NCBI GenBank assembly: GCA_031399065.1
Contig: JANNOM010000096.1
Span: 1 to 64,000, forward strand
DNA: 64,000 nt
Direction: 5' to 3'
From: JADCRZ01 sp031399065
GTDB taxonomy: Bacteria; Bacteroidota; Bacteroidia; Chitinophagales; Chitinophagaceae
Part shown: positions 36,125 through 45,600 of the stretch, piece by piece
Layout of the letters: each line of letters begins with the position of its first letter
Numbering within the stretch: the stretch's first letter is position 1
Notes under the pieces: model-generated
What the model was told of the DNA's origin: nothing
The model's input: only the letters and a program-made list of their open reading frames with translations
Database searches by the model: none
Position numbers and translations under genes: made by a program

Positions 36125-37015
36125 TCATTTCTCTGCCGGAAGTATCAGCTTTATCCGGTGATGGAGAATGCGGGCTTCTATATGTTTTATCTTTCCCATA
36201 TATTCTCCGTCGATCTGGAAATGAACGTTCCGATGTGTATGGATTGAAATAGAGCGGGCGCTGAAGCATTGTATATTGCGCGGATTGAAAGGCCGTGGCC
36301 TGAACAGCATCTTGAGCAGCTCTGCAAAAGCCAGTCGTTTTACCACTATTACTTCAAAGTACCCATCGTTTATGGAGCCGTGCGGATTGATGACGGCACC
36401 GGTACCATATTTACTGGCATTGGCAAGCACCACCATAAAGGCGGTACGCCTGATCTCTTCGGTCTCCGTTTGTATCACCACGCGCATCCGCTGTTTATTC
36501 CACAGCGTTTTAAGTACCACAAGGGCGTAACCCAGTTTGCCCCTTAGTTTCCCTTCATCGAAGTATTTGATCAGTTGCGCATTAAGGCCGATATCGCTGA
36601 GGTGCAGGCATAGCTCTTTACCATTTATTTCTATAAGGTCGCCATTGGAAAGCTGCCCGTTCACTACTATATCCAAAGCGCCCTGCGCATTTTCCGGTAT
36701 ATTCAGTTCTTTGGCCATTCCGTTGGCAGATCCTGCAGGCAGTATTCCCATGGCTATCCGGGTACCTGCTAACTGCTTAGCCACCAGGGTTACCGTTCCG
36801 TCGCCCCCTACGGCTATTACCCTGTCTGGCCCTGTTTTTTCTATCTCCTTTCCTAATGCCTCCGCAGGATTGTTTCCGTTTATCTTGAAAAGAGATATGG
36901 TATGCGGAAGGTCTTTAAAGTATTCGTTAATAGCATTTTCCCATAGTGGTTTTGTTTGGGTGCCGGCACCCGGATTGATAACGAATAATATTTTGAGCGG
37001 TGCAAACGGGGACAT
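36125..37015 (-). CDS. Diacylglycerol-kinase-family lipid kinase
   Basis: A 296-residue cytosolic kinase of the DAGK/sphingosine-kinase family. Features are FVINPGAG (11-18), the G70-GDGT motif (AVGGDGTVTLVAKQL), an ILPAGSANGMAKEL segment, a DLIEINGKELCLHLSDIGLNA substrate loop and FQIDGEYMG near the C-terminus. The start MSPFAPLKILFVINPGAG is preferred over a longer in-frame extension to 37090, which runs into the divergent phosphatase gene. It phosphorylates a lipid alcohol such as diacylglycerol; the exact substrate is inferred. Confidence 0.9.
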   Translation of the reverse strand: MSPFAPLKILFVINPGAGTQTKPLWENAINEYFKDLPHTISLFKINGNNPAEALGKEIEKTGPDRVIAVGGDGTVTLVAKQLAGTRIAMGILPAGSANGMAKELNIPENAQGALDIVVNGQLSNGDLIEINGKELCLHLSDIGLNAQLIKYFDEGKLRGKLGYALVVLKTLWNKQRMRVVIQTETEEIRRTAFMVVLANASKYGTGAVINPHGSINDGYFEVIVVKRLAFAELLKMLFRPRPFNPRNIQCFSARSISIHTHRNVHFQIDGEYMGKIKHIEARILHHRIKLILPAEK

Positions 37016-37076
37016 CGTTATATTTATTACGAAAGATATGCCATTATCAATATTGATGTAAAAAATTACGCTGGTT

Positions 37077-38093
37077 ATGAGCAAGCTCAAAAGTAAATTA
37101 TTCGCCCTTTTTAAACTAACCGACCGGCCGGTGGTAAAAGTGTATAGTGGATATGGGAACCAGGAGCATTGTATCGTATTTGGTCATGTGCTGGGGATGA
37201 GTCCATTGACGCGTAAGCGCTATAGGCAAAATATCTTCATTAATGCCATAGCACTACTAAGGCTTTTTATGGTAAAGCCCATATCCGGTGCCCATGTAAC
37301 AATGGAATGGGAAGGAGTAACATATAATACCAAGACGGAAACCGACGGGTTTTTCCGTTTCGAATGGAAACCTGTTACTGCCCTGCATCCGGGATGGCAT
37401 TCTATCCAGATAACACTTGCTGGCCCTGGAAGTAAAAGTGAATGGATATACGGGGAAGGACACCTATTTATTCCGTTCAAAAACCAGTACGCTTTTATAT
37501 CAGACATAGACGACACCTTTCTTATCTCTCATTCTTCAAAGCTACGCAAACGGCTTTTGCTGTTGCTTACCAAAAACGCTCATAGCCGCAAGCCTTTCGA
37601 GGGAGTAGTAAACCACTACCGGCTTCTATCACTTGCTCATGCGCCGGATAAAACGACCAATCCGTTTTTTTATGTTTCCAGCAGCGAATGGAATCTTTAT
37701 CATTACATAAAGACTTTCTCCTCCAACAACGGTTTGCCGGACGGCATCTTGCTACTAAGCCAGATCAAAAAATTTAAAGACGTATTTAATACGGGGCAAA
37801 ATAAACATGCTACCAAGTTTATGCGTATCGCCCGGGTACTGGAAGCATACCCTGATCAGCGCTTTGTTTTGCTGGGAGATGATACGCAGGAAGACCCGTC
37901 GATCTATGCGTCTGTTTCCGAGCATTTTCAAAACAGGATCGTAGCGGTGTACATCCGGCATGTAGAGAAAAAAAACCGGGAAGCCGTCTTAACTAAAATA
38001 GCCGCTATAGAAAACAGCGGTGTCAGTTGCTGCTACTTTACCCACAGCTCCGAAGCAGTAATACACTCTAAAACAATCGGGCTGATCGCTTAG
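37077..38093 (+). CDS. App1-type phosphatidate phosphatase (DUF2183 family)
   Basis: A 338-residue phosphatase-like protein. After an N-terminal beta-rich domain (about 70-115) comes the HAD-like catalytic motif DIDDT (D143-D145-T147) in AFISDIDDTFLISHSS. Conserved downstream segments are NPFFYVSSSEWNLY, GLPDGILLL and FVLLGDDTQEDPSIYASVS. This is the App1/DUF2183 phosphatidate phosphatase pattern. It is transcribed divergently from the lipid kinase 61 bp away, so opposite lipid phosphorylation and dephosphorylation steps share one intergenic region. Its stop overlaps the 3' end of recQ by 4 bp. Confidence 0.85.
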   Translation: MSKLKSKLFALFKLTDRPVVKVYSGYGNQEHCIVFGHVLGMSPLTRKRYRQNIFINAIALLRLFMVKPISGAHVTMEWEGVTYNTKTETDGFFRFEWKPVTALHPGWHSIQITLAGPGSKSEWIYGEGHLFIPFKNQYAFISDIDDTFLISHSSKLRKRLLLLLTKNAHSRKPFEGVVNHYRLLSLAHAPDKTTNPFFYVSSSEWNLYHYIKTFSSNNGLPDGILLLSQIKKFKDVFNTGQNKHATKFMRIARVLEAYPDQRFVLLGDDTQEDPSIYASVSEHFQNRIVAVYIRHVEKKNREAVLTKIAAIENSGVSCCYFTHSSEAVIHSKTIGLIA

Positions 38094-40282
38094 GTTTCCT
38101 GGCTTTTTGCAGACTGCTGCTGTCTTTGCAGGTAGTTCATCACTGCCCTTATTTCACCATAAGAATAGGATTCTCCCAATAATTCCTTTACCGGGCTGGC
38201 CGCCGCGCCACCTGTTTTACGGATTGCTTCTTCTATACAGGTATATCTTTCCGCAGGCACCAGGTCGTATATGTCCAGGTCGCCGGTATACACTCCAAAA
38301 GCCAGGTGGCCTTCAATGGTGCCGGTGGACAAATTCCGGATGCCCGCAATTTCCGTGATGGAATTTCCCTGCCGGAACATGTCGAGCGTGATGCGTTTTG
38401 TGTCATTGGGCTTTTCTTTCCCGGCCTTCGCTCTCCCGGCCGGGGCCTGTTTCAACCCTATGCGGGAAGAAAGATGATGCTGTATGCAGTAACGCTGCAG
38501 AAGGTTTAAAAATGCCGCTCCGTACTTGGCCAGTTTCACATCGCCAAACCCGGAGATAAGTGAAATATCTTTTTCCGTAAGCGGCAGGTAATTGGAAAGC
38601 TCCATCAGGGTGGCATCCGAGAAGATAAGATATGCCGGTACGTTCTCCTGGGTAGACAGTTCGTACCTCAGTTCTTTCAGTTCCTTTAACAGGTAGGGAT
38701 GCTCCGAAAGAAGAGTAGGTTCTTTTTTAGGTGGCTCCTGCCTTGCCGGGGCGGGCCGCAGCAATTGTACCTTTTCTTCCCCTTTGAGTACTTTGGCACT
38801 GGCATCGGTGAGCTGCAATACAGGATATTCGCCTGTTGTCTGTTTCAGGTAATTGAGCTGGATCATTTGCCGCACATATTGTTTCCATTGCTCCTTATTA
38901 ATATTTCTTCCTATGCCATAGGTCTTCAGCTCGCGGTGTTCTTCTTTTACCACATTGCTTCCTCTTAAAAAATCAATTACGTAGTTGGTGCCGTATCGTT
39001 GTTGAAGTCTGGCCACTGCGCTTAGTATTTTCTGGGCTTCTTCGGTTGCATCGGTTCGCTCTTCGTTGCTCAGGCACCGGTCGCAGTTACCGCATTCTGC
39101 CGGTGCTTCTTCGCCGAAATAATTCAGCAGGTATTTTCGGCGGCAAAGAACTGTTTCGCAAAGACCGGTCATTTGTTCCAGCTTCTTCAGCATTATTTTC
39201 GTCTGCTCCGGATTGTTTTCTACGGTGGCAAAACTTTTCAGCTTGAATACGTCCCCTGCGCCATAAAAAAGGATGGCTTCGCCCGGCAGGCCGTCGCGGC
39301 CCGCGCGCCCTGTTTCCTGGTAATAACCTTCTATGTTTTTGGGCAGGTCGGTATGAATAACGAACCGTACATTACTTTTATTAATGCCCATGCCAAAGGC
39401 AATGGTAGCGACCATGATCTTAATTTCATCCCGTAGAAATTTTTCCTGATGGTCGTCCTTTACCTGTTTATCAAGCCCAGCATGATATGCGGCCGCCTCA
39501 AAGCCGGCTTCTTTCAGCTCTCCTGCCAGCTTTTCGGTTGAGGCCCGCGACAGGCAGTAGATGATACCACTATCGTCCCGGTGACCGGCCAGGTATTCGA
39601 TCAGTTGCTGATAATAATTGTACTTGGGGCGGATACTATAAAACAGGTTAGGCCTGTTAAAAGAGTTTTCGAACAACTGGTAATCAGTAAGAGCAAGTTT
39701 CTGGATAATGTCTTTACACGTAATATCGTCTGCCGTTGCAGTAAGGGCAATTACCGGGATGGCGGGAAAATATTGTTTCAACTGGCCCAGTACCAGGTAT
39801 TCCGGCCTGAAGTCGTGCCCCCATTGGCTGATGCAATGTGCTTCGTCGATAGCAAACATAGATACCTGGATATCTTTCAGAAAGTGCAAAAAGTGATTAT
39901 CATTTCCCATCAGCCTTTCCGGGGCGATATACAGCAGCTTAAGCGAATTGCTGCTCACTGGCTTATGTTTGGCAGGCAGGTGTTGCAAAATGGCCTGCTG
40001 TTCCCCGGCAGAAATGGACGAATTAATAAAAGCCGCCCGGATACCATTCTGCCGAAGCGCGTCTACCTGGTCTTTCATCAGCGCAATAAGTGGTGATACC
40101 ACGATAGCAACGCCATTGAAGATTAGAGCGGGAAGCTGGTAACAGATAGACTTGCCGCCACCGGTAGGCATCAGTACAACGGTATCCCTGCCATCAAGTA
40201 TATTCTTAATAACGGCTTCCTGGTTGTGCCGGAAGGAGTCGTAGCCAAAATAATGTTGAAGTGTGTCTTGTATGTTTTGCAT
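38090..40282 (-). CDS. recQ: ATP-dependent DNA helicase RecQ
   Basis: RecQ unwinds recombination and repair intermediates. The 730-residue product has Walker A PTGGGKS (39-45), D146-E-A-H149 with the RecQ-specific HCISQWGHDFRPEY, an AGRDGLPG motif VI and the RQC zinc motif (CRRKYLLNYFGEEAPAECGNCDRC). An HRDC domain (about 545-620) and a C-terminal helix-turn-helix-like region (AGIRNLSTGTIEGHLAFGVYTGDLD) follow. The length fits bacterial RecQ of this phylum. A TACCTTCG box lies 7 nt upstream of its ATG. Confidence 0.96.
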   Translation of the reverse strand: MQNIQDTLQHYFGYDSFRHNQEAVIKNILDGRDTVVLMPTGGGKSICYQLPALIFNGVAIVVSPLIALMKDQVDALRQNGIRAAFINSSISAGEQQAILQHLPAKHKPVSSNSLKLLYIAPERLMGNDNHFLHFLKDIQVSMFAIDEAHCISQWGHDFRPEYLVLGQLKQYFPAIPVIALTATADDITCKDIIQKLALTDYQLFENSFNRPNLFYSIRPKYNYYQQLIEYLAGHRDDSGIIYCLSRASTEKLAGELKEAGFEAAAYHAGLDKQVKDDHQEKFLRDEIKIMVATIAFGMGINKSNVRFVIHTDLPKNIEGYYQETGRAGRDGLPGEAILFYGAGDVFKLKSFATVENNPEQTKIMLKKLEQMTGLCETVLCRRKYLLNYFGEEAPAECGNCDRCLSNEERTDATEEAQKILSAVARLQQRYGTNYVIDFLRGSNVVKEEHRELKTYGIGRNINKEQWKQYVRQMIQLNYLKQTTGEYPVLQLTDASAKVLKGEEKVQLLRPAPARQEPPKKEPTLLSEHPYLLKELKELRYELSTQENVPAYLIFSDATLMELSNYLPLTEKDISLISGFGDVKLAKYGAAFLNLLQRYCIQHHLSSRIGLKQAPAGRAKAGKEKPNDTKRITLDMFRQGNSITEIAGIRNLSTGTIEGHLAFGVYTGDLDIYDLVPAERYTCIEEAIRKTGGAAASPVKELLGESYSYGEIRAVMNYLQRQQQSAKSQET

Positions 40283-40289
40283 CTGGTAC

Positions 40290-40297
40290 CGAAGGTA
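40290..40297 (-). promoter_or_regulatory. -7 promoter element near recQ start
   Basis: CGAAGGTA reads TACCTTCG on the minus strand, one base off TAnnTTTG, and ends 7 nt before the recQ ATG. Confidence 0.35.
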
Positions 40298-40333
40298 GGC
40301 ACGATTGAGCCGCAGACAATGAGGAAAACACCC

Positions 40334-40363
40334 GTAAAAAGGTGTTAAATCACCCTTTTTACA
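40334..40363 (-). terminator. Rho-independent terminator of the tamB-tamL operon
   Basis: GTAAAAAGGTG (40334-40344) pairs with CACCCTTTTTAC (40351-40362) with one bulged base. The minus-strand product ends in a U-rich tract, about 40 bp after the tamL stop. Confidence 0.6.
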
Positions 40364-40404
40364 TTATAGTTTTTCTTCCCATCGTTCGGGTTAGCAATAC
40401 TTCA

Positions 40405-42690
40405 TTAAAACGGATACCCGATGGCTATGTTAAGAATCAGATTGTCCCGCCTCCAGGGACCGCTTCCAAAATCTATCTCATCCAATACCCATCGATCGTT
40501 TTCCGGCAGCCAGGGTTTACGCAGCGGAAATGCGAGGTCAAAGCGCACTACCAGGATAGAAGCATCCACACGCAGACCTGCCCCGGCACCCACGCCCATT
40601 TCGCTAAGCGCTCTAGACAAGCTGAATTTTCCACCTCCTTTTCCTGTCTTAACATCATCGCGCGTAAGCCATATATTACCTGCATCCATAAAAACTGCCC
40701 CGTGCACTATACTGAACAACTTTGTGCGGAGTTCGGTATTGAGCTCGATCTTGATATCGCCCGCCTGGTTGGCAAACAAAAAACTGCTGGTATCACGAAA
40801 AGTTCCGGGACCGAGCGTACGCGAGCGGAATGCGCGCACGCTGTTGCTTCCCCCGATAAAAAACTGCTTCACGAAAGGCAGGGTGGTAGAATTGCCATAG
40901 GGTATTCCATAACCAATAAGCGCCCGTGATACCCATTGTGCAGTGCCCGGACTATTCAGTTTCCAGTAATGCCTGGCTTCTCCGGTTAGCCGGAGGTACT
41001 GCGCGAAAGGGGTTCCTAATACATTCTTGGTTCCGTTCTTTTCCTTTATAAACAGGCCAAATAAATTACCGGATACGTCCGCATTACCACTCAGGTAATT
41101 ACTGTGTTTACGTCTTGCCGTTTGATTATTATAGGTAATCGTGTAATTGCTGCCCAGTATAAACTGTTTTTCCAGTGATTGTCTTAAGGTAGGGTCGCGA
41201 TTGAGGATAGAATCAAACAAAGGTGTTATACCAGACGGAAGCACAAGGGATACGGATACGGGACTCAGATTATGTTCGGTATATCGTTTGGGTTTCCAGA
41301 TATAACCAAGGTCAAACTTGAACCCGTTGAGCCGGTACAGGTTTCTCCTGGTCAGCAGTTCATAATCGAGACTGAATCTTGTTTTGGGCGCAAAAGCACT
41401 GTTAAGATTATACTCGAAGGGCGGAAAGAAGAAGCGGGGTATGGTAAGTGAAATACCGGTATTGACGCTATAGCCGGCCGTGGATGACAATTGCTGCTGC
41501 CCGCCGCCCACCTGGGTTTCAAAACCGCCCCCCAATTTTATATCCAGTTGATTGGCCGCTCTTAAAAAATTCCTGTTCCTGGCAATCACCTGTATTTCCG
41601 AACCCACGAAGTTGTTCGATTTGGAAGTGCCCGTTACCTGGAATTGCAGGGAGCGTTTAGGGTAGGGGGTTAGGAAGAAATTGGCATAAAGGGTGCCTGT
41701 ATCGCTGCGGCTGGGCCGAAACTGTGCCCGCACATATTTAAATGTGCCGAGTCCTACAAGACGCTGCAGCGTAATATTATGCGTCCTTAGCCGGTAAAGA
41801 CTATCGGGACGCAGGAAGATGGCATGGTCAAATACACTCGGCCGGAACAGGCTGTCCGGATCCACGATGTTAAGGTCTTTATATGGTAGTCCTACTAATT
41901 TCAGTTGCGAACTATCTTCCAGGGAATAATTGGTAAAAATCATCACCTTTTTGATCCGGTACGTCTGGCGGGCACGGTTGGATGTACTTGGCTTCAATTT
42001 GATGAATACGTTCGCTTTTCCGTTTAGGGTGGTATCCACTTCGGCAATCAGGTCATCCACATCAAAATAATAATATCCCCGCTGCTTCAGCCGGTCAAAA
42101 ATCCGGTCTCTTTCCAGTTTAATATTATCGAGGCTGAAATAATCGTCTTTTTTCAACAGGCTTCTTCCTGTAGTGCGAGCTATATCCTTTCCAATGGTTG
42201 TACTGCTGTCTACTTCAAACTTTACGCTATTGATAAGGTATCTTACCCGGGGGGTTATTTTGTATACTATGGAGGCTTTTTTATCTCCTTTGTTAATAAT
42301 ATCCGGAGTAACGATCGCCTGGAAAAGGCCGTTGTCTCCCAGGTAAGAAGATAACACTTCGGAGGTATAAGTCGGTTTTACCGTACTGAATAAAACCGGG
42401 GCTTCGCCTGTCTTACGCAAAAGCTTGCTTAGGCCTTTTTCCTTTTTAGGATTGGCCATATTATAAATCCACAATTTGAAAGGCATTCCTAATAATTTTT
42501 TATTAGGCTTGGGGCGGATACGATCGCTAAGGCCGCTACTCAGCTCCTTCGCATCTTTCTTTCTTTTTTCTTCCCATTTAATCTCGGCCCCGGTATACAG
42601 CCTGTCGCCGTCCGGGATATTTTTGGTTGTATTGCATCCAATCAGTCCGAGTAATAAAATAAATACGCTATAAACAACTTTTTTTGCCAT
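40405..42690 (-). CDS. tamL: Outer-membrane lipoprotein of the BamA/TamA superfamily (TamL)
   Basis: A 761-residue outer-membrane protein with a lipoprotein signal (lipobox LIGC, Cys19), N-terminal POTRA-like modules (about 25-330, for example ITPRVRYLINSVKFEVD and QTYRIKKVMIFTNYS) and a C-terminal beta-barrel. Conserved barrel segments are FFIGGSNSVRAFRSRTLGPG and GMGAGAGLRVDASILVVRFDLAFPLRKP-like sequence. In Bacteroidota the TamA role is taken by a lipidated homologue, TamL, encoded next to tamB, and that fits here: tamB ends 6 bp upstream on the same strand. It is presumably part of an inner-to-outer membrane lipid or protein transport complex. Confidence 0.87.
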   Translation of the reverse strand: MAKKVVYSVFILLLGLIGCNTTKNIPDGDRLYTGAEIKWEEKRKKDAKELSSGLSDRIRPKPNKKLLGMPFKLWIYNMANPKKEKGLSKLLRKTGEAPVLFSTVKPTYTSEVLSSYLGDNGLFQAIVTPDIINKGDKKASIVYKITPRVRYLINSVKFEVDSSTTIGKDIARTTGRSLLKKDDYFSLDNIKLERDRIFDRLKQRGYYYFDVDDLIAEVDTTLNGKANVFIKLKPSTSNRARQTYRIKKVMIFTNYSLEDSSQLKLVGLPYKDLNIVDPDSLFRPSVFDHAIFLRPDSLYRLRTHNITLQRLVGLGTFKYVRAQFRPSRSDTGTLYANFFLTPYPKRSLQFQVTGTSKSNNFVGSEIQVIARNRNFLRAANQLDIKLGGGFETQVGGGQQQLSSTAGYSVNTGISLTIPRFFFPPFEYNLNSAFAPKTRFSLDYELLTRRNLYRLNGFKFDLGYIWKPKRYTEHNLSPVSVSLVLPSGITPLFDSILNRDPTLRQSLEKQFILGSNYTITYNNQTARRKHSNYLSGNADVSGNLFGLFIKEKNGTKNVLGTPFAQYLRLTGEARHYWKLNSPGTAQWVSRALIGYGIPYGNSTTLPFVKQFFIGGSNSVRAFRSRTLGPGTFRDTSSFLFANQAGDIKIELNTELRTKLFSIVHGAVFMDAGNIWLTRDDVKTGKGGGKFSLSRALSEMGVGAGAGLRVDASILVVRFDLAFPLRKPWLPENDRWVLDEIDFGSGPWRRDNLILNIAIGYPF

Positions 42691-42695
42691 GCTTA

Positions 42696-45600
42696 TTACT
42701 TTCCGTTCTTTCCCGTAGACGTATCCGTTGGTGCAGGTTTTATGGATGATTTTGTTGGTTTTTGTTTTTTGCGGTGAAATAATTCACGGAATTCATCGTA
42801 GTCGATTACATAGATAAAGGACGCTCCCGTTTCAATAATCTGTCCTTCCACGATGGCATCCGTTTCATTCTGCCGGTAACCCCTGATGCGGTACCTGCCA
42901 TCGGCCGTTATCTTATAATCAACACTTACATCACCTATCAGTGTGCTTGCCTGCTGTGTTTGCTGCGGACCTTCGATGTTTACACTTGAACCCACGGAAA
43001 CGGACACACGATCCTTAAAGAGCGATTTGGAAACCCCCACGTTCAGGTTGGTACTGTTTTCCAGTTTACCGGTAGAATAATCGTCTTCCGACTGAAGATC
43101 GAAATTGACATCAAAGCCTTTAAACAGATCGCCTGCAAAATTATTAAGTTGCTGAGAGATTAGTTTGCTGGCACTCTTGCGGGCCGTTCCTTCCACACCG
43201 CTGCCGCCGCCACCGCGATCATTTACCAGGGCTAATGGATTTTCTGGGATAAAGCTGTTAAGTACCAGCAAGCCCATTACCTGTTTATTAAGTTCCGATT
43301 CCACTTCATTGATCTGCTTTATACGATTATATACCACTCCGTTCAGTGCATTTCTATCCCTTTCCGGCATATCCAGCCGGAAACTGATTTCCGGCTTCAG
43401 CAGGCTGTTCCTGATTTCCAGGTATACGTCGATCGGCAGTTTTTGCCGGAACTGGTTTCGTTTGGTATCGGTGGCTCCTGCCAACTGGTCTGCCACCAGG
43501 TCGGCAGCGGATGCTTCCACGCGGTAGCGGGCGGTAATATTTACCAGCGCATTCATAGGGTCGCCCTGCATCGTAATAGTACTTCCTTTTTCTATATTGA
43601 ATTTTCGTTTAATCAGGTTGTTCAACGACATATTATAAGAACCTTCGTCTATCTCATAGCGGCCCGTCAGGCTCAGATCGGAAGAAGGTGTCATGCTTGC
43701 ATCCAAGTTGGCCTTTCCTTTCACTTCCAGGTAATCGCCGTTTTGCTGGTCGATAATAACACGAAGCGTGGAGCTGGGCGTCACCTCTATCTGCGCTGTT
43801 AGAGCCATGCCTTTTGTCCCTTCTTTTCCCTGCAGGGAGTCACTCACGGCTTTTAGTCTTAACAGGGAGGAATCCAACTGGTTGTTCCTGTCTACAAACA
43901 CCATCACCCCTTCACGTTCCGCGATACCCGGTTCGCTCTCCGGCACCACAAGGGTGAAGTTGGAAGAGTCTTTCAATATTAATTTAAGATCTACCCGGGG
44001 AACATCCATCGTGCCCCTTATTTTAGCGTCGGCATCGATAAACGCAGGTCCATATACCAGTTGATCCGGCGATTGTTTTGGACCCGCGGCCATAAACTTG
44101 TCTGCTTTTACGTCCAGTTGAAAGCGGTAGTCTTTGTAATCTTTGGTAAGTATGCGACCGTTTACCATCATCTTATTATTGAGACTGTCGGATATCGCGA
44201 ACTGGTTGAAGTTTATACCGCGTTCATCAAAAACCATTTGTTCCTTATTCATTTTAATATAGGTACCTATTGCAGTAATATTAGCCGCCACGCTGTCGAA
44301 ATTAAGCGCTCCTTGGATTCTCGGATTATCTGCTGTTCCTTTTATGGTAAACTGCCCGGTGGTGACTCCTTTCATCCTGTTGGCGCCGCCCATGGTAAGC
44401 GGCTCTATGCTTGCCATATTCAGCTTGTTAAGATTCACGCTGAAGTCGAGTTCCTTCGCGTACTTACCTTCTACGCTTACATCGTTGTCGTTTCCTGTAA
44501 GTTTTGCATTTATATTATATTCTTCTGCCACCGGTGTATTGGCCGCTATGTTTAAAGTGCCCAGCGAGGTGTTCATCAGTTTTATGCTGTCTATGTTTAA
44601 ACGGGCATCTATAAGTGGAGACTTATCATAATCCGTAATCGTTGCCTTGCCGGTGGCAACGCCTTCCGCCAGCAATGAATCTTTTTCAAGGAAAGCGGTT
44701 AGAGTAGACAGGCGAAACTTATCCAGGTTTATTTCAAGGCTGGATGAAGCACTGCTTTTGGAAGATCCTGTTTTAACCGACAAGGATTGACCGGATGAAG
44801 ATATGGCCAGGTCGGCTGATTTTAAAGTGCCGCCGGCCATCACTATCCTGTTGCTGTCAGAAACGGCCCAGGGGGTTTTGTTAAGAATGAGTTCCGGCTT
44901 GAGGGAGAAAGATAGCGCGTCGGCCGGTAAAAAGTCTATGTAAGCTCCCAGTGCATATTTTCGGCGTTCTTCCCTGTCGAGCAGGTTGATGTCCGTATCA
45001 ATCCTTCCTTTGCTGGCCAATACATCGATGGTAGTTTTCTCTAAAGGGAATTGAGGATGTATGAGCCGGGAGAGATAGATATTGGAGATGAGTTTAGATG
45101 AATCGCTGTTTACACTGCCTTTCAGCGTATCAATTACAAAGTCATTGTATTTCGTTTTCTGAACACCGAAGTTGACGCTTAACAGGGAACTGTCTGTATT
45201 CAATCGTCCTGTAATAATGAGCGGTTGATCCATAACGAGACCACTTGCAAAGCTTTGCAACGAAGCCGGCATGGTAAGAGATGCATTCAGATCCATGATC
45301 TCCGATGTTTTTGCCACAAAGCGCTTGCTGCTATCTGCCGGACGCAGATGCTGCTGCACCATGGAAGAAAGGTCGGTAAAGGCCTTGGTATAATCATAGG
45401 CACCGTTGGCAGTAATAAAGCCAAAGGGCCCTGTAAGCGTTAGTTGCTGCTGGTTAACGGTATCTGATGCCAGCATTCTTACGGTGTCGAGTGCAATGAT
45501 GGTACTGTCGTTTGCAAACTGTATCCCCGATAAAACGATGGAACCATCCAGGTGGCGCGGCTTAAAACTCTTTATGTCCAGTAACACATTTCCTTTGGCC

